Below are positions 44,738 through 54,304 of a stretch of 64,000 nucleotides of DNA, piece by piece. Source of the DNA: Lineus longissimus (Eukaryota; Nemertea; Pilidiophora; Heteronemertea; Lineidae); NCBI RefSeq assembly GCF_910592395.1, contig NC_088310.1:16685501-16749500 (forward strand). Direction: 5' to 3'. Under the pieces are notes generated by a model, which did no database searches, was not told the DNA's origin, and worked only from the letters and a program-made list of their open reading frames with translations. Positions within the stretch are counted from its first letter, which is position 1; every line of letters starts with the position of its first letter. Made by a program: the position numbers and the translations under genes.

Positions 44738-45124
44738 CTATAGTGATAAATGGAAGAGGGTGAGTTTTTGGTAAGGGCATATGTTCGAGCATACTTCACA
44801 ACATTCCCGCTGTTGTAGGGCATATGCAGGTGAAGCCAGGTAATAAAGGCACTGGAAAAAAAGGCACTGGAAAAAAAGGTACGGAAAAAAAGGCACTGGT
44901 AAAAAAGGCACTGGAAAAAAAGGCACTGGAAAAAAAGGCACTGGAAAAAAAGGCACTGGTAAAAAAGGCACCGGAAAAAAGGCAACAGAAAATCTCTACC
45001 TGGGTAAAAAAGGCACTCGGCCCAAAAAACTTTTAAAAATCAAAAAGAATTTGGTGAATCATTGTGTCCTTGTATGTCTTTTCTGTAATTTTTTCCCTTC
45101 ATTTTTCCTACTTGGATATAGGAA

Positions 45125-45300
45125 CAGCCTGTCAAAAATATAAAAGCCCATATCTCAAAAGCACCAAACAGAAACACATTTCCCAGGTATACCGTTTGTG
45201 TCTATACATTGCATACATTAATTTGGTATGATTAGGGTTGGCCAAATGTCCTTTTTTTTGGCTGGTCCAGATACGGGCTTTTATATTTTTGACCGGCTGT
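45125..45300. mobile_element. ~175-bp MITE nested in the MULE element
   Basis: cagcctgtcaaaaatataaa at the left pairs with the reverse complement of the right end (tttatatttttgaccggctg), about 28 bp of inverted ends. No ORF. It lies between the left TIR and the transposase gene. Confidence 0.72.
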
Positions 45301-45687
45301 GACCGTAGTCCACCTGCGCCTTAAAGTAAATGAACAAGTAAATGAACTTAGATATATCGTAGTTCAGGGATCTGCCTGTCGTGATTTGTTTTGCTGTGGA
45401 CCCCCAAAATATGAGGGTTCGGCATTTTTTCTTTCAGAAATCACCATACCGTATTGTATCGTTGCCATTTTAGGAGCGAGCTAATAAAACATATGCATCC
45501 CATCCTCGGTGGCCAATATTTATAGTGGTCTTCTGATGAATATGATGATGGTGTTTTTTTTGTAAATTTGGGTAGTAGCATGTAATCATAGCATCAGACA
45601 CCTATAGGCCCGTCTCTCCACCAGAGGGTTTTTTCTGCGCTGGTAGTGCTTGGAAGGGGTGCATTTAAGGGGTTAAAGTCGCGTTTC

Positions 45688-46860
45688 TTATGAACGTGTC
45701 CGTTGTGCAGCAATTGAATATGTTATCTGCGAGGCTCTAGTGGATAGGTAAATGAAAATCAATTTATACAAACCAACATATCTTTTGCCCAAGTTGGCCT
45801 TTAAAAGGGTAATCCAAGAGGCAATTGGGGACTTATTTTGTGGGGGGGGGGGGGCAATGCGTTGAATGTAGTCCATGCCATCTTCTACATCACCAACAGG
45901 CAGAAAAGCGAGTCCATCGAGCATTCCACAGAAGTGTCGGAAATCTTCCTCATCCTTATACCGGTTTACAAGTCCAAGTTCTTGTACCTTTCTCCAAGTG
46001 GACTGCGTCAAGTGATAAAAGCACCCTTTTACATCCGTTTCTCCAAGGGCATCACGCAATGCATTTACCGCGGCTAACTCAAAGTCTATCATGCAAATTC
46101 TGGGACTCGGAGTGTACCCAAAGGCATCTTCACACTTGTCACTGATTGTATTCAATAGTTCAGCATAAGTCTCTGTAGTTTTTCGTTGAAGCAACACACC
46201 AGCCGCCAACACGTTAACCTCTCCAGCTGGAACCCGAATAATGTAAACCTGCATGAAGTTTTTGGGCGACATTGCGTAATTTCCATCTAGGAACCATTTA
46301 TCAGCGTTCGCGAGGACTTCTAGCTGGACACGGGAACAGAAGCAGATAATCCTGTTGTTGTCATCCTGATTGTCGAACAACAGGAAATCTTCGGGAGCAG
46401 CATCATTTAAAGTTGACGTTAAAGCCCACTCTCCTTGAATGACCAAGTCTCGGATATCATCTGGCTCAACGGGGATGTGGCGGGTACGTTCATTTCTGAT
46501 TGTTCTCTTACAGGTATCTGGCTGCGGCAAAAAAGCTTGTGCATCTGCTGGTATGGTTGCCGTGATTCTTGAAAGGATCTGGCTGGGCTTGCTGTCGCTG
46601 TCTGCAGCCAAACGTTTCATCTGGGCTCTTCCTTTGGTTACATGAACGTTCTTCTGGTCTGGATCGTGGTTGTGCTGTGAAGACAAATGCAGATCTTGCA
46701 TATTCAAGTTTGATCTCAATCTGCCTTTGCAGCCAGCATTTACTTTTGTGCAGCGCCAGTAAATGTACGTGTTGGACTGTCTCTGTTGGTTGTACATAAA
46801 ACCATTGAAGCAGAGCTTCCGGCCTCCCTTGTTGTTCGTTATCAGCTCCATGATCGTCAC
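45688..46860 (-). CDS. FLYWCH-MULE transposase (390 aa, probably C-terminally incomplete)
   Basis: The N-terminus has a FLYWCH zinc finger: KLCFNGFMYNQQRQ, TYIYWRCTKVNAGCKGRL and HNHDPD (residues ~15-70), with the C-x5-C and H-x-H ligands in place. Residues ~180-300 are a MULE transposase core: KWFLDGNYAMSPKNFMQVYI with the first Asp, CMIDFELAAVNAL with the second, and CFYHLTQSTWRKVQELGL, the conserved C-x2-H following it. FLYWCH binds DNA ends, and the DDE core would cut and join them. The frame ends soon after a poly(C)-encoded proline run (APPPPQNKSP); the third catalytic acidic residue is not evident, so the end may be shifted. It sits centrally between the TIRs. Confidence 0.88.
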   Translation of the reverse strand: MTIMELITNNKGGRKLCFNGFMYNQQRQSNTYIYWRCTKVNAGCKGRLRSNLNMQDLHLSSQHNHDPDQKNVHVTKGRAQMKRLAADSDSKPSQILSRITATIPADAQAFLPQPDTCKRTIRNERTRHIPVEPDDIRDLVIQGEWALTSTLNDAAPEDFLLFDNQDDNNRIICFCSRVQLEVLANADKWFLDGNYAMSPKNFMQVYIIRVPAGEVNVLAAGVLLQRKTTETYAELLNTISDKCEDAFGYTPSPRICMIDFELAAVNALRDALGETDVKGCFYHLTQSTWRKVQELGLVNRYKDEEDFRHFCGMLDGLAFLPVGDVEDGMDYIQRIAPPPPQNKSPIASWITLLKANLGKRYVGLYKLIFIYLSTRASQITYSIAAQRTRS

Positions 46861-47821
46861 AGCACTCTGGTTTGTATGATACTGAATGGCTAACTGATGC
46901 CCACCTTATATATGTTTCTGTGAAGCCATCACTAAATTGCAGTAAAGAAGAAAGACGATCTAAAACAATACATGCGAAACCATGAAAAGAACTAAACAAA
47001 GAAATTTCTGGGAGGCCAGTCAGGATCACCAACAAAGAATCCATGATGAAGCCATCACGAAACTACACATACAAAGAAACTCATGAAGATTACATGGAAG
47101 CCATGAAATATGAACAATTAAAAATTTCTCTGTTTTAGAAGAATGGCCTCCGAAGTTGAAAAAGAACTGTTTTAATATTTAGAACATGGTTTCAACTTTT
47201 GGGAAGGGCATAGGCCTACTGTACATACTGGACACCATAAATACTGCTCAGTCAACATACCTTTCTATTACAGTAAATATTTCGTGGTAGAAAAACTCAT
47301 CAAATATACATGTACAAGTTACTGTATGCCTAATAGCTACATGTAAGTCATTCAGTTAATTAATCAATTAACAGGTAATTATGGTTGATTATATCTAAGG
47401 TGACTTCCTAATTAGCCTTCTCCGTTCCGCCATATAACCCTTAGACTAAAATGTAAGTCTAGTATGTTAAAAAATTAGGCAAATCCGTGAACAACAATAA
47501 ATTATTGTTTCCTTTAAGTTTACTTAAGTTCCTACCTCCTGTACATCTAGGAAAAAACGAGGAAGAAAAATTTACAGAAAAGAACGTACAAGGACCCAAG
47601 GATTCACCAAATTCTTTTTGATTTTTAAAGTTTTTTTGGTCGAGTGCCTTTTTTACCTAGGTAGAGCTTTTCTGGTGCCTTTTTTTCCAGTGCCTTTTTT
47701 ACCAGTGCCTTTTTTACCGGTGCCTTTATTTCCAGTGCCTTTTTTTCCAGGGCCTTTTTTACCAGTGCCTTTTTTCCGTACCTTTTTTTCCAGTGCCTTT
47801 TTTTCCAGTGCCTTTATTACC

Positions 47822-48720
47822 GGATACCGTCTTCGGACACCGAAGCCAAATCAACTGGTTTATCGACTCGCATCGGTTCTGCGTATGGCCACCAAGACAT
47901 CTGTTGAGCAAAGAGTCCGGACTCAGGTCCTTGTACACTGGCTCGATCACTTCGACTATCGCTTGCGGCAAGGGGTCCTTGTGCTGGAATCTCGGGATCT
48001 CGTTGTCCACCTCCTGTTCTATCGACTTCTTTGACCTCTTCTTTCCAGGAGCATTCCTTAGTTTCTCCCTCAAGCCATTCCTCTCGGCAACATTCCGCTG
48101 CCACTTGCACCAGGACTCGGTGCCAATTGGACAGTTGTCATGCTTTGGGTCTTCGTCGGTGGAGGAGCTGTGGCGAAAACCAGCCATGATCTCGGCTTTC
48201 ATGGCGTCCTTGTCCTCAGGGTGGCGACGAATTGCAAGCCCGTAGTAAATTTGCAACTTGTCAATTTGAGTGTCTGTTAGCCGGCCTTCACCCCAAGTGT
48301 TTTATCATCAGACAGTTTCTTTTTACCCAATGACTTTTTAAGATTTCGCAGTCTCGTCCCCATCCTTTTCTGGACATGACCGACACATTCGATCTTTTCA
48401 ATGGCCACGTCATCTCCGTACGGCTGCATCTCCACGACACTGCTATATGATTTTGAGTCCCCATCCCCCACATACTTCATGTATTTCAGCTTGTTGTTCG
48501 CTACTGAGCGTTCAAACATCCTTTGAACACCAGCTGGTTCCATCGAAGGAGCGGAGCCTTCATAGTTCTTCGCGCATCTCTTCTTGTGTTCAACTGACCA
48601 CGTTTCAAACTCTGCAGTCCCTTCTTTGAATCTCTTCCCCATCTCACACCCTTTACACACTTTGTTCAATGGTTCATAATCCAGTACTTTCCCACTGGCT
48701 GCAGATAGCCCCGCTTTCGT
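47822..48720 (-). pseudogene. Mutator-like transposase-domain gene, copy 1, C-terminal part
   Basis: Two frames (48933-48277 and 48256-47759) carry GKVLDYEPLNKVCKGC, MKYVGDGDSKSYSSVV, KIECVGHVQKRMGTRLRNLK, QIYYGLAIRRHPEDK, SSSTDEDPKH and CLGGHTQNRCESINQL. The same words occur in the copy at 62505-63705. They match a widespread animal protein family annotated as Mutator-like transposase domain. Asp residues in VGDGDSK and the Cys/His pairs look kept. A frame break lies near 48270, and the gene is cut at 47822 by the end of the MULE element. The N-terminal part lies just to the right but points the other way. Confidence 0.78.
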
Positions 48721-48923
48721 CATGTTCCGTCGAACATGGTGGTACAGTCTATGAGGCATCCCATGGCTGAAGATGTCTACAAAACCACGTTGGATGTTGT
48801 GACCGAGGCAACAAGGGCTGAGGCAGAGGATAGCATGGCACGGGCTGCTGTGGTGGAGCACGACCTTCAGAACCAACCTGAGGATGCGATCATAGACTGT
48901 ACCACCATGTTCGACGGAACATG
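48721..48923. repeat. 34-bp perfect inverted repeat flanking 135 bp
   Basis: 48721-48754 and 48890-48923 are exact reverse complements. The motif encodes the TTMFDGT part of the Mutator-like gene in each direction, so the structure is a coding segment duplicated head to head. Confidence 0.93.
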
Positions 48924-48945
48924 GCGAAAGCACTACTCACCATCA
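48736..48945 (+). pseudogene. Inverted N-terminal segment of the Mutator-like gene
   Basis: The + strand frame reads AEDVYKTTLDVVTEATRAEA, then EDAIIDCTTMFDGTWRKH, which is the part that should precede GKVLDYEP in the minus-strand gene. It ends in a (caccat)n microsatellite at 48938-48966. The opposite orientation and the perfect 34-bp arms indicate an inversion or template switch. Confidence 0.65.
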
Positions 48946-49080
48946 CCATCACCATCACCATCACCAGTCTGTAAAGTACTGGCAGTGTCACTCAAATTTT
49001 CAGAGTCAGTCAAAACACTCTCAACTTCATCATTTTCTTGGCTCAAACGTGCTCTAACATATCGATTCACAGGTGGCTTC

Positions 49081-49230
49081 TGTTAAATCTTCACCTCTTC
49101 ATGAGGACATGAATAAAGAAATCAAGCATGGGTTTTACACTATACGGCAGTGCCCTCTATGTTTATTCAAAGGAACTAGTAAACAACAAACTACAGGAAT
49201 ACATGACAGAATATAGGCAAATATATTACA
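49081..49230 (-). repeat. 3' LTR of the 7.7-kb element (150 bp)
   Basis: Pairs with 56643-56792. An AATAAA on the + strand near 49113 and tttattcaaagg near 49163 are shared by both copies. Confidence 0.92.
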
Positions 49231-49246
49231 CTGCTCCCCCTTTAAA
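49231..49246 (-). promoter_or_regulatory. Polypurine tract of the 7.7-kb element
   Basis: The minus strand reads ttaaagggggagcag next to the 3' LTR, fitting plus-strand priming and the minus orientation. Confidence 0.8.
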
Positions 49247-49350
49247 TTTTCAACTCTCCATACCAATAATAATTTGCACAACCTTTCCCACTGCTTACAC
49301 ACACTATAATCACGCACCATATGTCTCTATTCAATGCACCAACATCTCAT

Positions 49351-49698
49351 TTACAAATTTAGTCTAGCTACTGGCTTCCTAGCTCTAGTGGATCTTCTAA
49401 GAGGTATTGGGCTTTCCCTCACACCTGGTGAACTACTTGCCCCATTCATTGCTGATGCTGATGTTGCAGTTGGGCTACTTAACATCTGGTCTTCAGACAC
49501 CAATGTGCTTTCAGTTCTCTCTACATCAACCTCGGGGGGAACCCTGAACTCAAAATCATTTTCAAGATTTTGACCTTGACCACAGAAAGGTAACTCACTT
49601 AGGTCATGTGATTGAAACATCTGATCAATGTGCACAAGTTTTGATCTATTGTCAAATGTAACCAATTGCAAAATGTTCAGTACCATCCCAGGTATCAT
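49351..49698 (-). pseudogene. Gypsy pol C-terminal tail
   Basis: The frame includes LVTFDNRSKLVHIDQMF, which resembles the end of the Gypsy integrase C-terminal domain (a short strand, then HVDQ). It ends PLRRSTRARKPVARLNL, a common last motif of Gypsy pol. Between them is an acidic Ser/Thr-rich linker. Upstream pol is missing; instead the coding sequence for the stretch around PGMVLNILQL is triplicated in tandem. Confidence 0.72.
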
Positions 49699-50055
49699 AG
49701 ATGGGCACTGCCAGACATTTTCAGTGGTGGGGTACCCCTGCCAGACACACCCAAAGGGCTACGCCCAAGAATTGAACTAGATCAACTGGAAAGCGAACCA
49801 AATAAAATCAATTGCAAAATGTTCAGTACCATCCCAGGTACCATAGATGGGCACTGCCAGACATTTTCAGTGGTGGGGTACCCCTGCCAGACACACCCAA
49901 AGGGCCACGCAATAATTGAGCTTGATCAACTGGAAAGCGAACTGAATGAAACCAATTGCAAAATGTTCAGTACAATCCCAGATATCATAGATGGGCATCG
50001 ACAGACATTTTCAGTGGTGGGGTGCCCCTACCAGACACACCCAAAGGGCCTCACT
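49663..50055 (-). repeat. Three ~145-bp tandem copies of a pol segment
   Basis: caattgcaaaatgttcagta begins at 49663, 49809 and 49953 (spacing 146 and 144). Each copy contains cattttcagtggtggggt and cagacacacccaaagggc. The unequal spacing shifts the frame between copies. Confidence 0.93.
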
Positions 50056-50189
50056 GAATATACAGTGATGAAGGAATGACAATAACACTGATATTCTCCC
50101 TTATTAGTCATATTCATAAATCTGAATGTCAGTGCATATATAAAGGTACAGAGTATGTTTTGGTAGGTGTGCCCACCTGTAGAATGGAG

Positions 50190-51601
50190 TGTTGCCTTTC
50201 CATCCAGAGTCTCAACATTCGCATCGTTATTGTCCCAGACAGAGGCAGTCGCACGATCTGGAATAAGGCGAATACCATCAGGAGCGTCACGATCATCAGA
50301 TGAAACAGAATAAGCGAATTCTGTTTCAAGTCCTTTTGTGTCACTATAGCTAATGCTATGTCCTACCCTGTTCAAAATCTGCAAGGATAATTTTGATCCA
50401 GTCAGCGATGCCAAATCCAGTCCCATAGCAGTGTGCTTCCAGGGTTTTACAGTACCATGTGTAACGTTGAAAATGGCATCCGATGCCATTGATGTAACCT
50501 TTCTGTCCATCACACTATTCTCTGAACCCTGGAAAGTTGGTGTCAGGCCACCTAGTAGGCTTCTGAAAGAGTGGTCCAACTGCTGTGGTATCTCTGGCGC
50601 AATTTCTTTCAGATTCTGCACTGTTGCTGGATCAGGAGTCTTCGATTTTGGCAATTTCATGATCTGCGAGCGGAGGTGAAGGGCTGCCCATATCAGTTCC
50701 TCACTTTCCTCATATTCCTTGGTGTCATCATATAGTTGTGCTCGTGCCCGCTCCTCAGTGAGTGACGCCTTAGAAATGTAATTTCCCCTTCATTGTCGGC
50801 AAGCCTTATACAGACTTGATCACCGAATTTGTCCTGGACTTTCCTGACTAAGTTTTGTGATGTGTATGATACCACATCCTGCGGATCACGACCAGTCCTC
50901 TGCTGGAATATTCTGCCTTGTACTTATCTAACAACGATGAGATTAACAAAGATCTTTCATTAGTGATTACTTCCAAGCGGATAAAGGTGAATAGTGATCC
51001 AAACACCTTCTTGCGGAGATCATGAGGTGTTGCATTTTTTGGGACCGGCGGTTCTGTCTCGTGCATAAACTGTACACTGCATGACTTGTGGTATTCAGCC
51101 TCCTTTGCAATTAGATCTATGCCCCCTGTTATCAAACTCTTGAAGTGGTTGTTTGATGACTGTTGGGCGCGCTGCACAAGTGTATCACAACCACCTTTTG
51201 TTGCAATTGAAATCAGTGGTTCCTCTTTTCCCTTCTTCTTTTTTCGGTCCTTGCCACAGAAGGCACATCTTCCCTTCAGGAGGCCGTGCTTGTCCGTCTT
51301 TGGCAAGGCTCTGCTCTTTCTTGTCTCTATTCGTGCCTTCTTAGCTGGAGGTTCCTCCCCTTCCTTTGGTCTCTTGACAGCAGTGTATTGCCGATAACAA
51401 GTTGGGTGGTACTTTTTACCATCTACACAACCACTTGAAATCTTCCTTGTCACGTCTTCATATTTGTCTTTCGTTAGCTTGGCTCAAAAAGCTGCTGCAT
51501 TCGTCACTGCAAGTCGGGTTGTATCAAGGGTCTTCAGTCTGCTGTCCTCTTCAGTAGATTTTCCACAGATGAAACAGTTGGATGGGAGATTTTCATTATC
51601 C
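50190..51601 (-). pseudogene. Protein with two CxxC...YHxxC zinc modules, family of unknown function
   Basis: A splice acceptor (minus strand ttttcag) at about 51602 opens the frame. Module 1 has CFICGKSTEED and, about 55 residues on, KKYHPTCYRQY. Module 2 has CAFCGKDRKKKKG and, about 55 residues on, IAKEAEYHKSCSVQF. The pattern C-x2-C ... Y-H-x2-C is thus duplicated. Later parts read VRKVQDKFGDQVCIRLADN (50875-50693) and, at 50660-50190, GHSISYSDTKGLETEFA and WDNNDANVETLDGKATLHST. I recall similar long proteins in cnidarian and mollusc genomes, apparently linked to mobile DNA, but cannot name the family. A stop (TGA) within module 1 and breaks near 50877 and 50680 make it a pseudogene. The C-terminus is lost at about 50190. 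Confidence 0.6.
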
Positions 51602-52740
51602 TGAAAAGGAACCAGATACATTAATATTTGGAGGCTGCAGGATCATTTCGTAAATCCAATGAAAAAGTAATCGCAGTGGTAGATAAGTTCTATTGCATGT
51701 AGGTTTTGAAGGAGCAATTTTCTAAAAAAGACTGCAGACATTAGTGCTTCATGCCCAATGGAGCTGATGCTCAAGTATTAATTCGAAAAGATATGATTCT
51801 GAAATCAAGGACAACATATATTAATGCCTGGGAAGGTTCTTAGTTTGCCTATTCATCCCGATTCACAGAAGGCAATGAACCATTCCTTTCTTCTTCAGTT
51901 GGTTCATCAATCGAACGTCCCTGTTGATCTTGTGACTGTGTGTTTTCTGGATCCATTATTTTCAACAGGGTGAACCTGGAATAGTGTATAAAAATTGCTC
52001 TGAAATTTTGGCATTTTCCGTTTTTGATACAAAGACATATATTTTGTGTCATTATGTAGAACTAAGAAGTAAAGTTCGAACGGGCATCATTTCCCCTTCA
52101 ATCTAGCACTAGTCTACCAGTGCTACATGAAATATATCTCTGAAATCACTCGAGGATAAGATCCGGATTTCTTAAATGACAATTGAAATTTGAGCGTTTC
52201 TAAAACATGAGTGCACTGAATGCGTCAGAATGGTGTAAAATAGACTTACCTCACAAGATATTCTGATTGATATCCTCATAGCCTATCATAATCAAATTGT
52301 AACACCAACGAATTCTTAAGAAAATGCAAATCCACAACAGATGAAAATTGACTTCCAAGCAGCACGGTTCTTTCCTCCTTGGGATCTGAGGGTAATATGC
52401 TGCTAGCTATGTCTAAAAGTCACCTTACCATTCCACAACAAAAACATCAAAACAAAGTGAGATTACATGTACAAAGGACAATATATAATCTATAGTCTAT
52501 TTCCGAGGAGAGTGTGGCGGCAAACCATCCACAAAGGCAGTAGCTATCGCATTGGAATGCAGTGTTATGCTTATCACCACATGTGACCTACTATGCTATC
52601 AAGTGGCTAAACCCCATTCCGATTTTCCAGTGAGTCAACCTTGATGATTCCTGATAGCATGCTGTAAGAAATATACGGGGTGTTACCTGCATGTGTCAAA
52701 TATTCACTTCCAGAGTGTTTTTACAAGTATAATCCATCAT
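51602..52740. other. Mostly non-coding; one possible small exon
   Basis: On the minus strand a short acidic frame starting MDPENTQSQDQQGRS (about 51954-51849) follows a good acceptor (actattccag). It could be an upstream exon of the zinc-module protein, but no donor in the right phase is seen. The rest is AT-rich without recognisable ends. Confidence 0.35.
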
Positions 52741-52743
52741 GAT

Positions 52744-54289
52744 TTATTCCAAAGTTGCAAAGTCCAAATCATCACTGTCATTGTCACTAGGCCGATATTC
52801 CATTTCTGAGTCTGAAGTATCAGTGTCCTCTCCCAATCTTATAATGATTCTGTCCACCACTTGATCCATTAAACCCTCTAGATTCCACATTTTTTCTTCG
52901 TCCTTCTTCACATGCTCACAATAATTGTTACATTGCTCTGCTGTTACTTTTGTCAATGCTTCTTTTGTTAAATCCTCTACATCCTTCACCTTCATTGTTG
53001 CGTTTCTTACTTTAACATACCCTTTTACCTGCGCCCAAACTATTTCTATCAGGTTCAGTTCACAGTGATATGGAGGTAACCGTAATACTGTGAATCCTGC
53101 TTCCATTGCTGATTCATCCCACAGCATATTTTTTTTCTTTACTCCTGTTTTCTGTGATCAGATCATAAAGCAACCGTTTCGTCATCTTTTCCTCAAACTT
53201 AATGTCATTCTTTCGTAGCCAATCCTGCATTACTGGTTTTGTCGAGCCTTTAGTTGGTGCTTTGTCAAGTTCACGGGAATGATACTTGGCATTGTCCATG
53301 ACAATGACAGCATTGTTTGGAAGCCTTGGGATCAGTTCTTCTTGAAACCATTTTTCAAACATTGCACTGTTCATATCACCATGATAATCTGCCAGCTTCC
53401 CAGTGGTTCGGAAGACCAATCCTGCACCATCCAGAAAACCAGAATTACTGCCAACATGGAGCACAATGAGTCTTTCACCCTTCCCTGTTGGATCTTTCAA
53501 GCATCCACGCCCAAAACCTTCCAAGAAGGCTTGCTTCGCGGTCATAAGATTGATGTCAGCCTATGCTTTTGGGGTTGTCATCCCGGCAAATGTCCAAGTT
53601 TCGTCAAGGGAGAAAATTGGCCTACCCTCCTCCCTATAATGTCTAATTTGACGTAAGTAACGGTGTCTCCATTTGATTAAATCATCACGTTCAATCAATA
53701 AACTTTTCCTACTCCTTTTGTTGTGTCGAAATCCTATTTTCTTAATCAACCTGTACATGGTGCTTTGTGACATCATTGGGATATGTTCTTCCTCTCCATC
53801 CTCCTCCTCTCTCTTTTTGTCGTACGCTTTCTTCACCTTGTCAAGGGTTGGAGGCTCATTGTTCATGAAGAAACTATGGACAAGACGTCTGAGGAAAGAA
53901 CGTACAAATGAATCATTAATTCTAGGGGAAGGCATCCTTTCTTCTTCAGAGGTCTTCCTCTTCTTCCTTGGGGTCACTAACGTTCCGGTGTCTTTTTTCT
54001 CTCTTCTCACATTCCAAACTGAAGTTGTTCCAATTCCACATGCTTCAGCAGTCTTATTGACACAGCTTTCGACTGTCCATTTCGGATGTTTCGTTTGAAA
54101 AAACTCAAACACGTTAAGGACAACAACTTTGACTTTGCTGCTCAAAGTAGCCCCTGGTTTGTGCTTGCTCAGTCTACTGCACGATGCCCCTGGCCCTGCA
54201 TCCTCTCCTTGTAAAACAGGGAGCATAAAATACACAAATAACTTTAAAATAAAAGCACAAGAAACAAGTCCTGGCACTTGGAACATCAT
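52744..54289 (-). pseudogene. IS630/Tc1/mariner-type transposase with D-E spacing of about 82 (DD82E-like)
   Basis: The N-terminal frame (54289-53561) has helix-turn-helix character (SSVWNVRREKKDTG and SQSTMYRLIKKIGFRHNKRS) and ends with PIFSLDETWTFAGMTT, the first catalytic Asp. The next frame (53545-53114) has AVIVMDNAKYHSREL, the second Asp. The last (53127-52744) has LRLPPYHCELNLIEIVWAQV, the catalytic Glu, and an acidic tail. From the second Asp to the Glu I count about 82 residues, far longer than the 34-41 of ordinary Tc1/mariner and matching the DD82E (Sailor) group. Two single-base frame breaks (near 53555 and in the A run near 53125) disable it. Its TA-flanked ends were not found. 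Confidence 0.85.
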
Positions 54290-54304
54290 GTTGAAGTATG
54301 TGTG

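Larger units (their letters stand above)
44839..47821 (-). mobile_element. MULE transposon with ~290-bp TIRs built of short tandem repeats
   Basis: Both ends start ggtaataaaggcactgg and continue as ~9 units of aaaaaaaggcactgg, then a shared unique part (aatcaaaaagaatttggtga). The right end (about 47535-47821) is the reverse complement of the left (44839-45115). The single coding region is a FLYWCH/MULE transposase. Long TIRs with subterminal tandem units are known in some Mutator-superfamily elements. I find no matching 8-10 bp flanking duplication; the right flank is the broken Mutator-like gene, so the insertion probably suffered a deletion or rearrangement. Confidence 0.88.

Noticed and set aside
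44824-45036. Lys-rich open frame made of repeating GTGKK/KALEKK units
   Set aside because: It is the translation of the A-rich subterminal tandem units of the MULE inverted end. The mirrored frame at 47618-48034 is the same effect at the other end.
44830-47830. 8-10 bp target duplication for the MULE element
   Set aside because: The flanks (gtgaagcca and ggataccgt) do not match in any sensible register.
48736-49086. Full-length 116-codon + frame as a gene
   Set aside because: Only its first ~60 codons are real coding sequence (an inverted piece of the Mutator-like gene). The rest is a caccat microsatellite and unrelated sequence.
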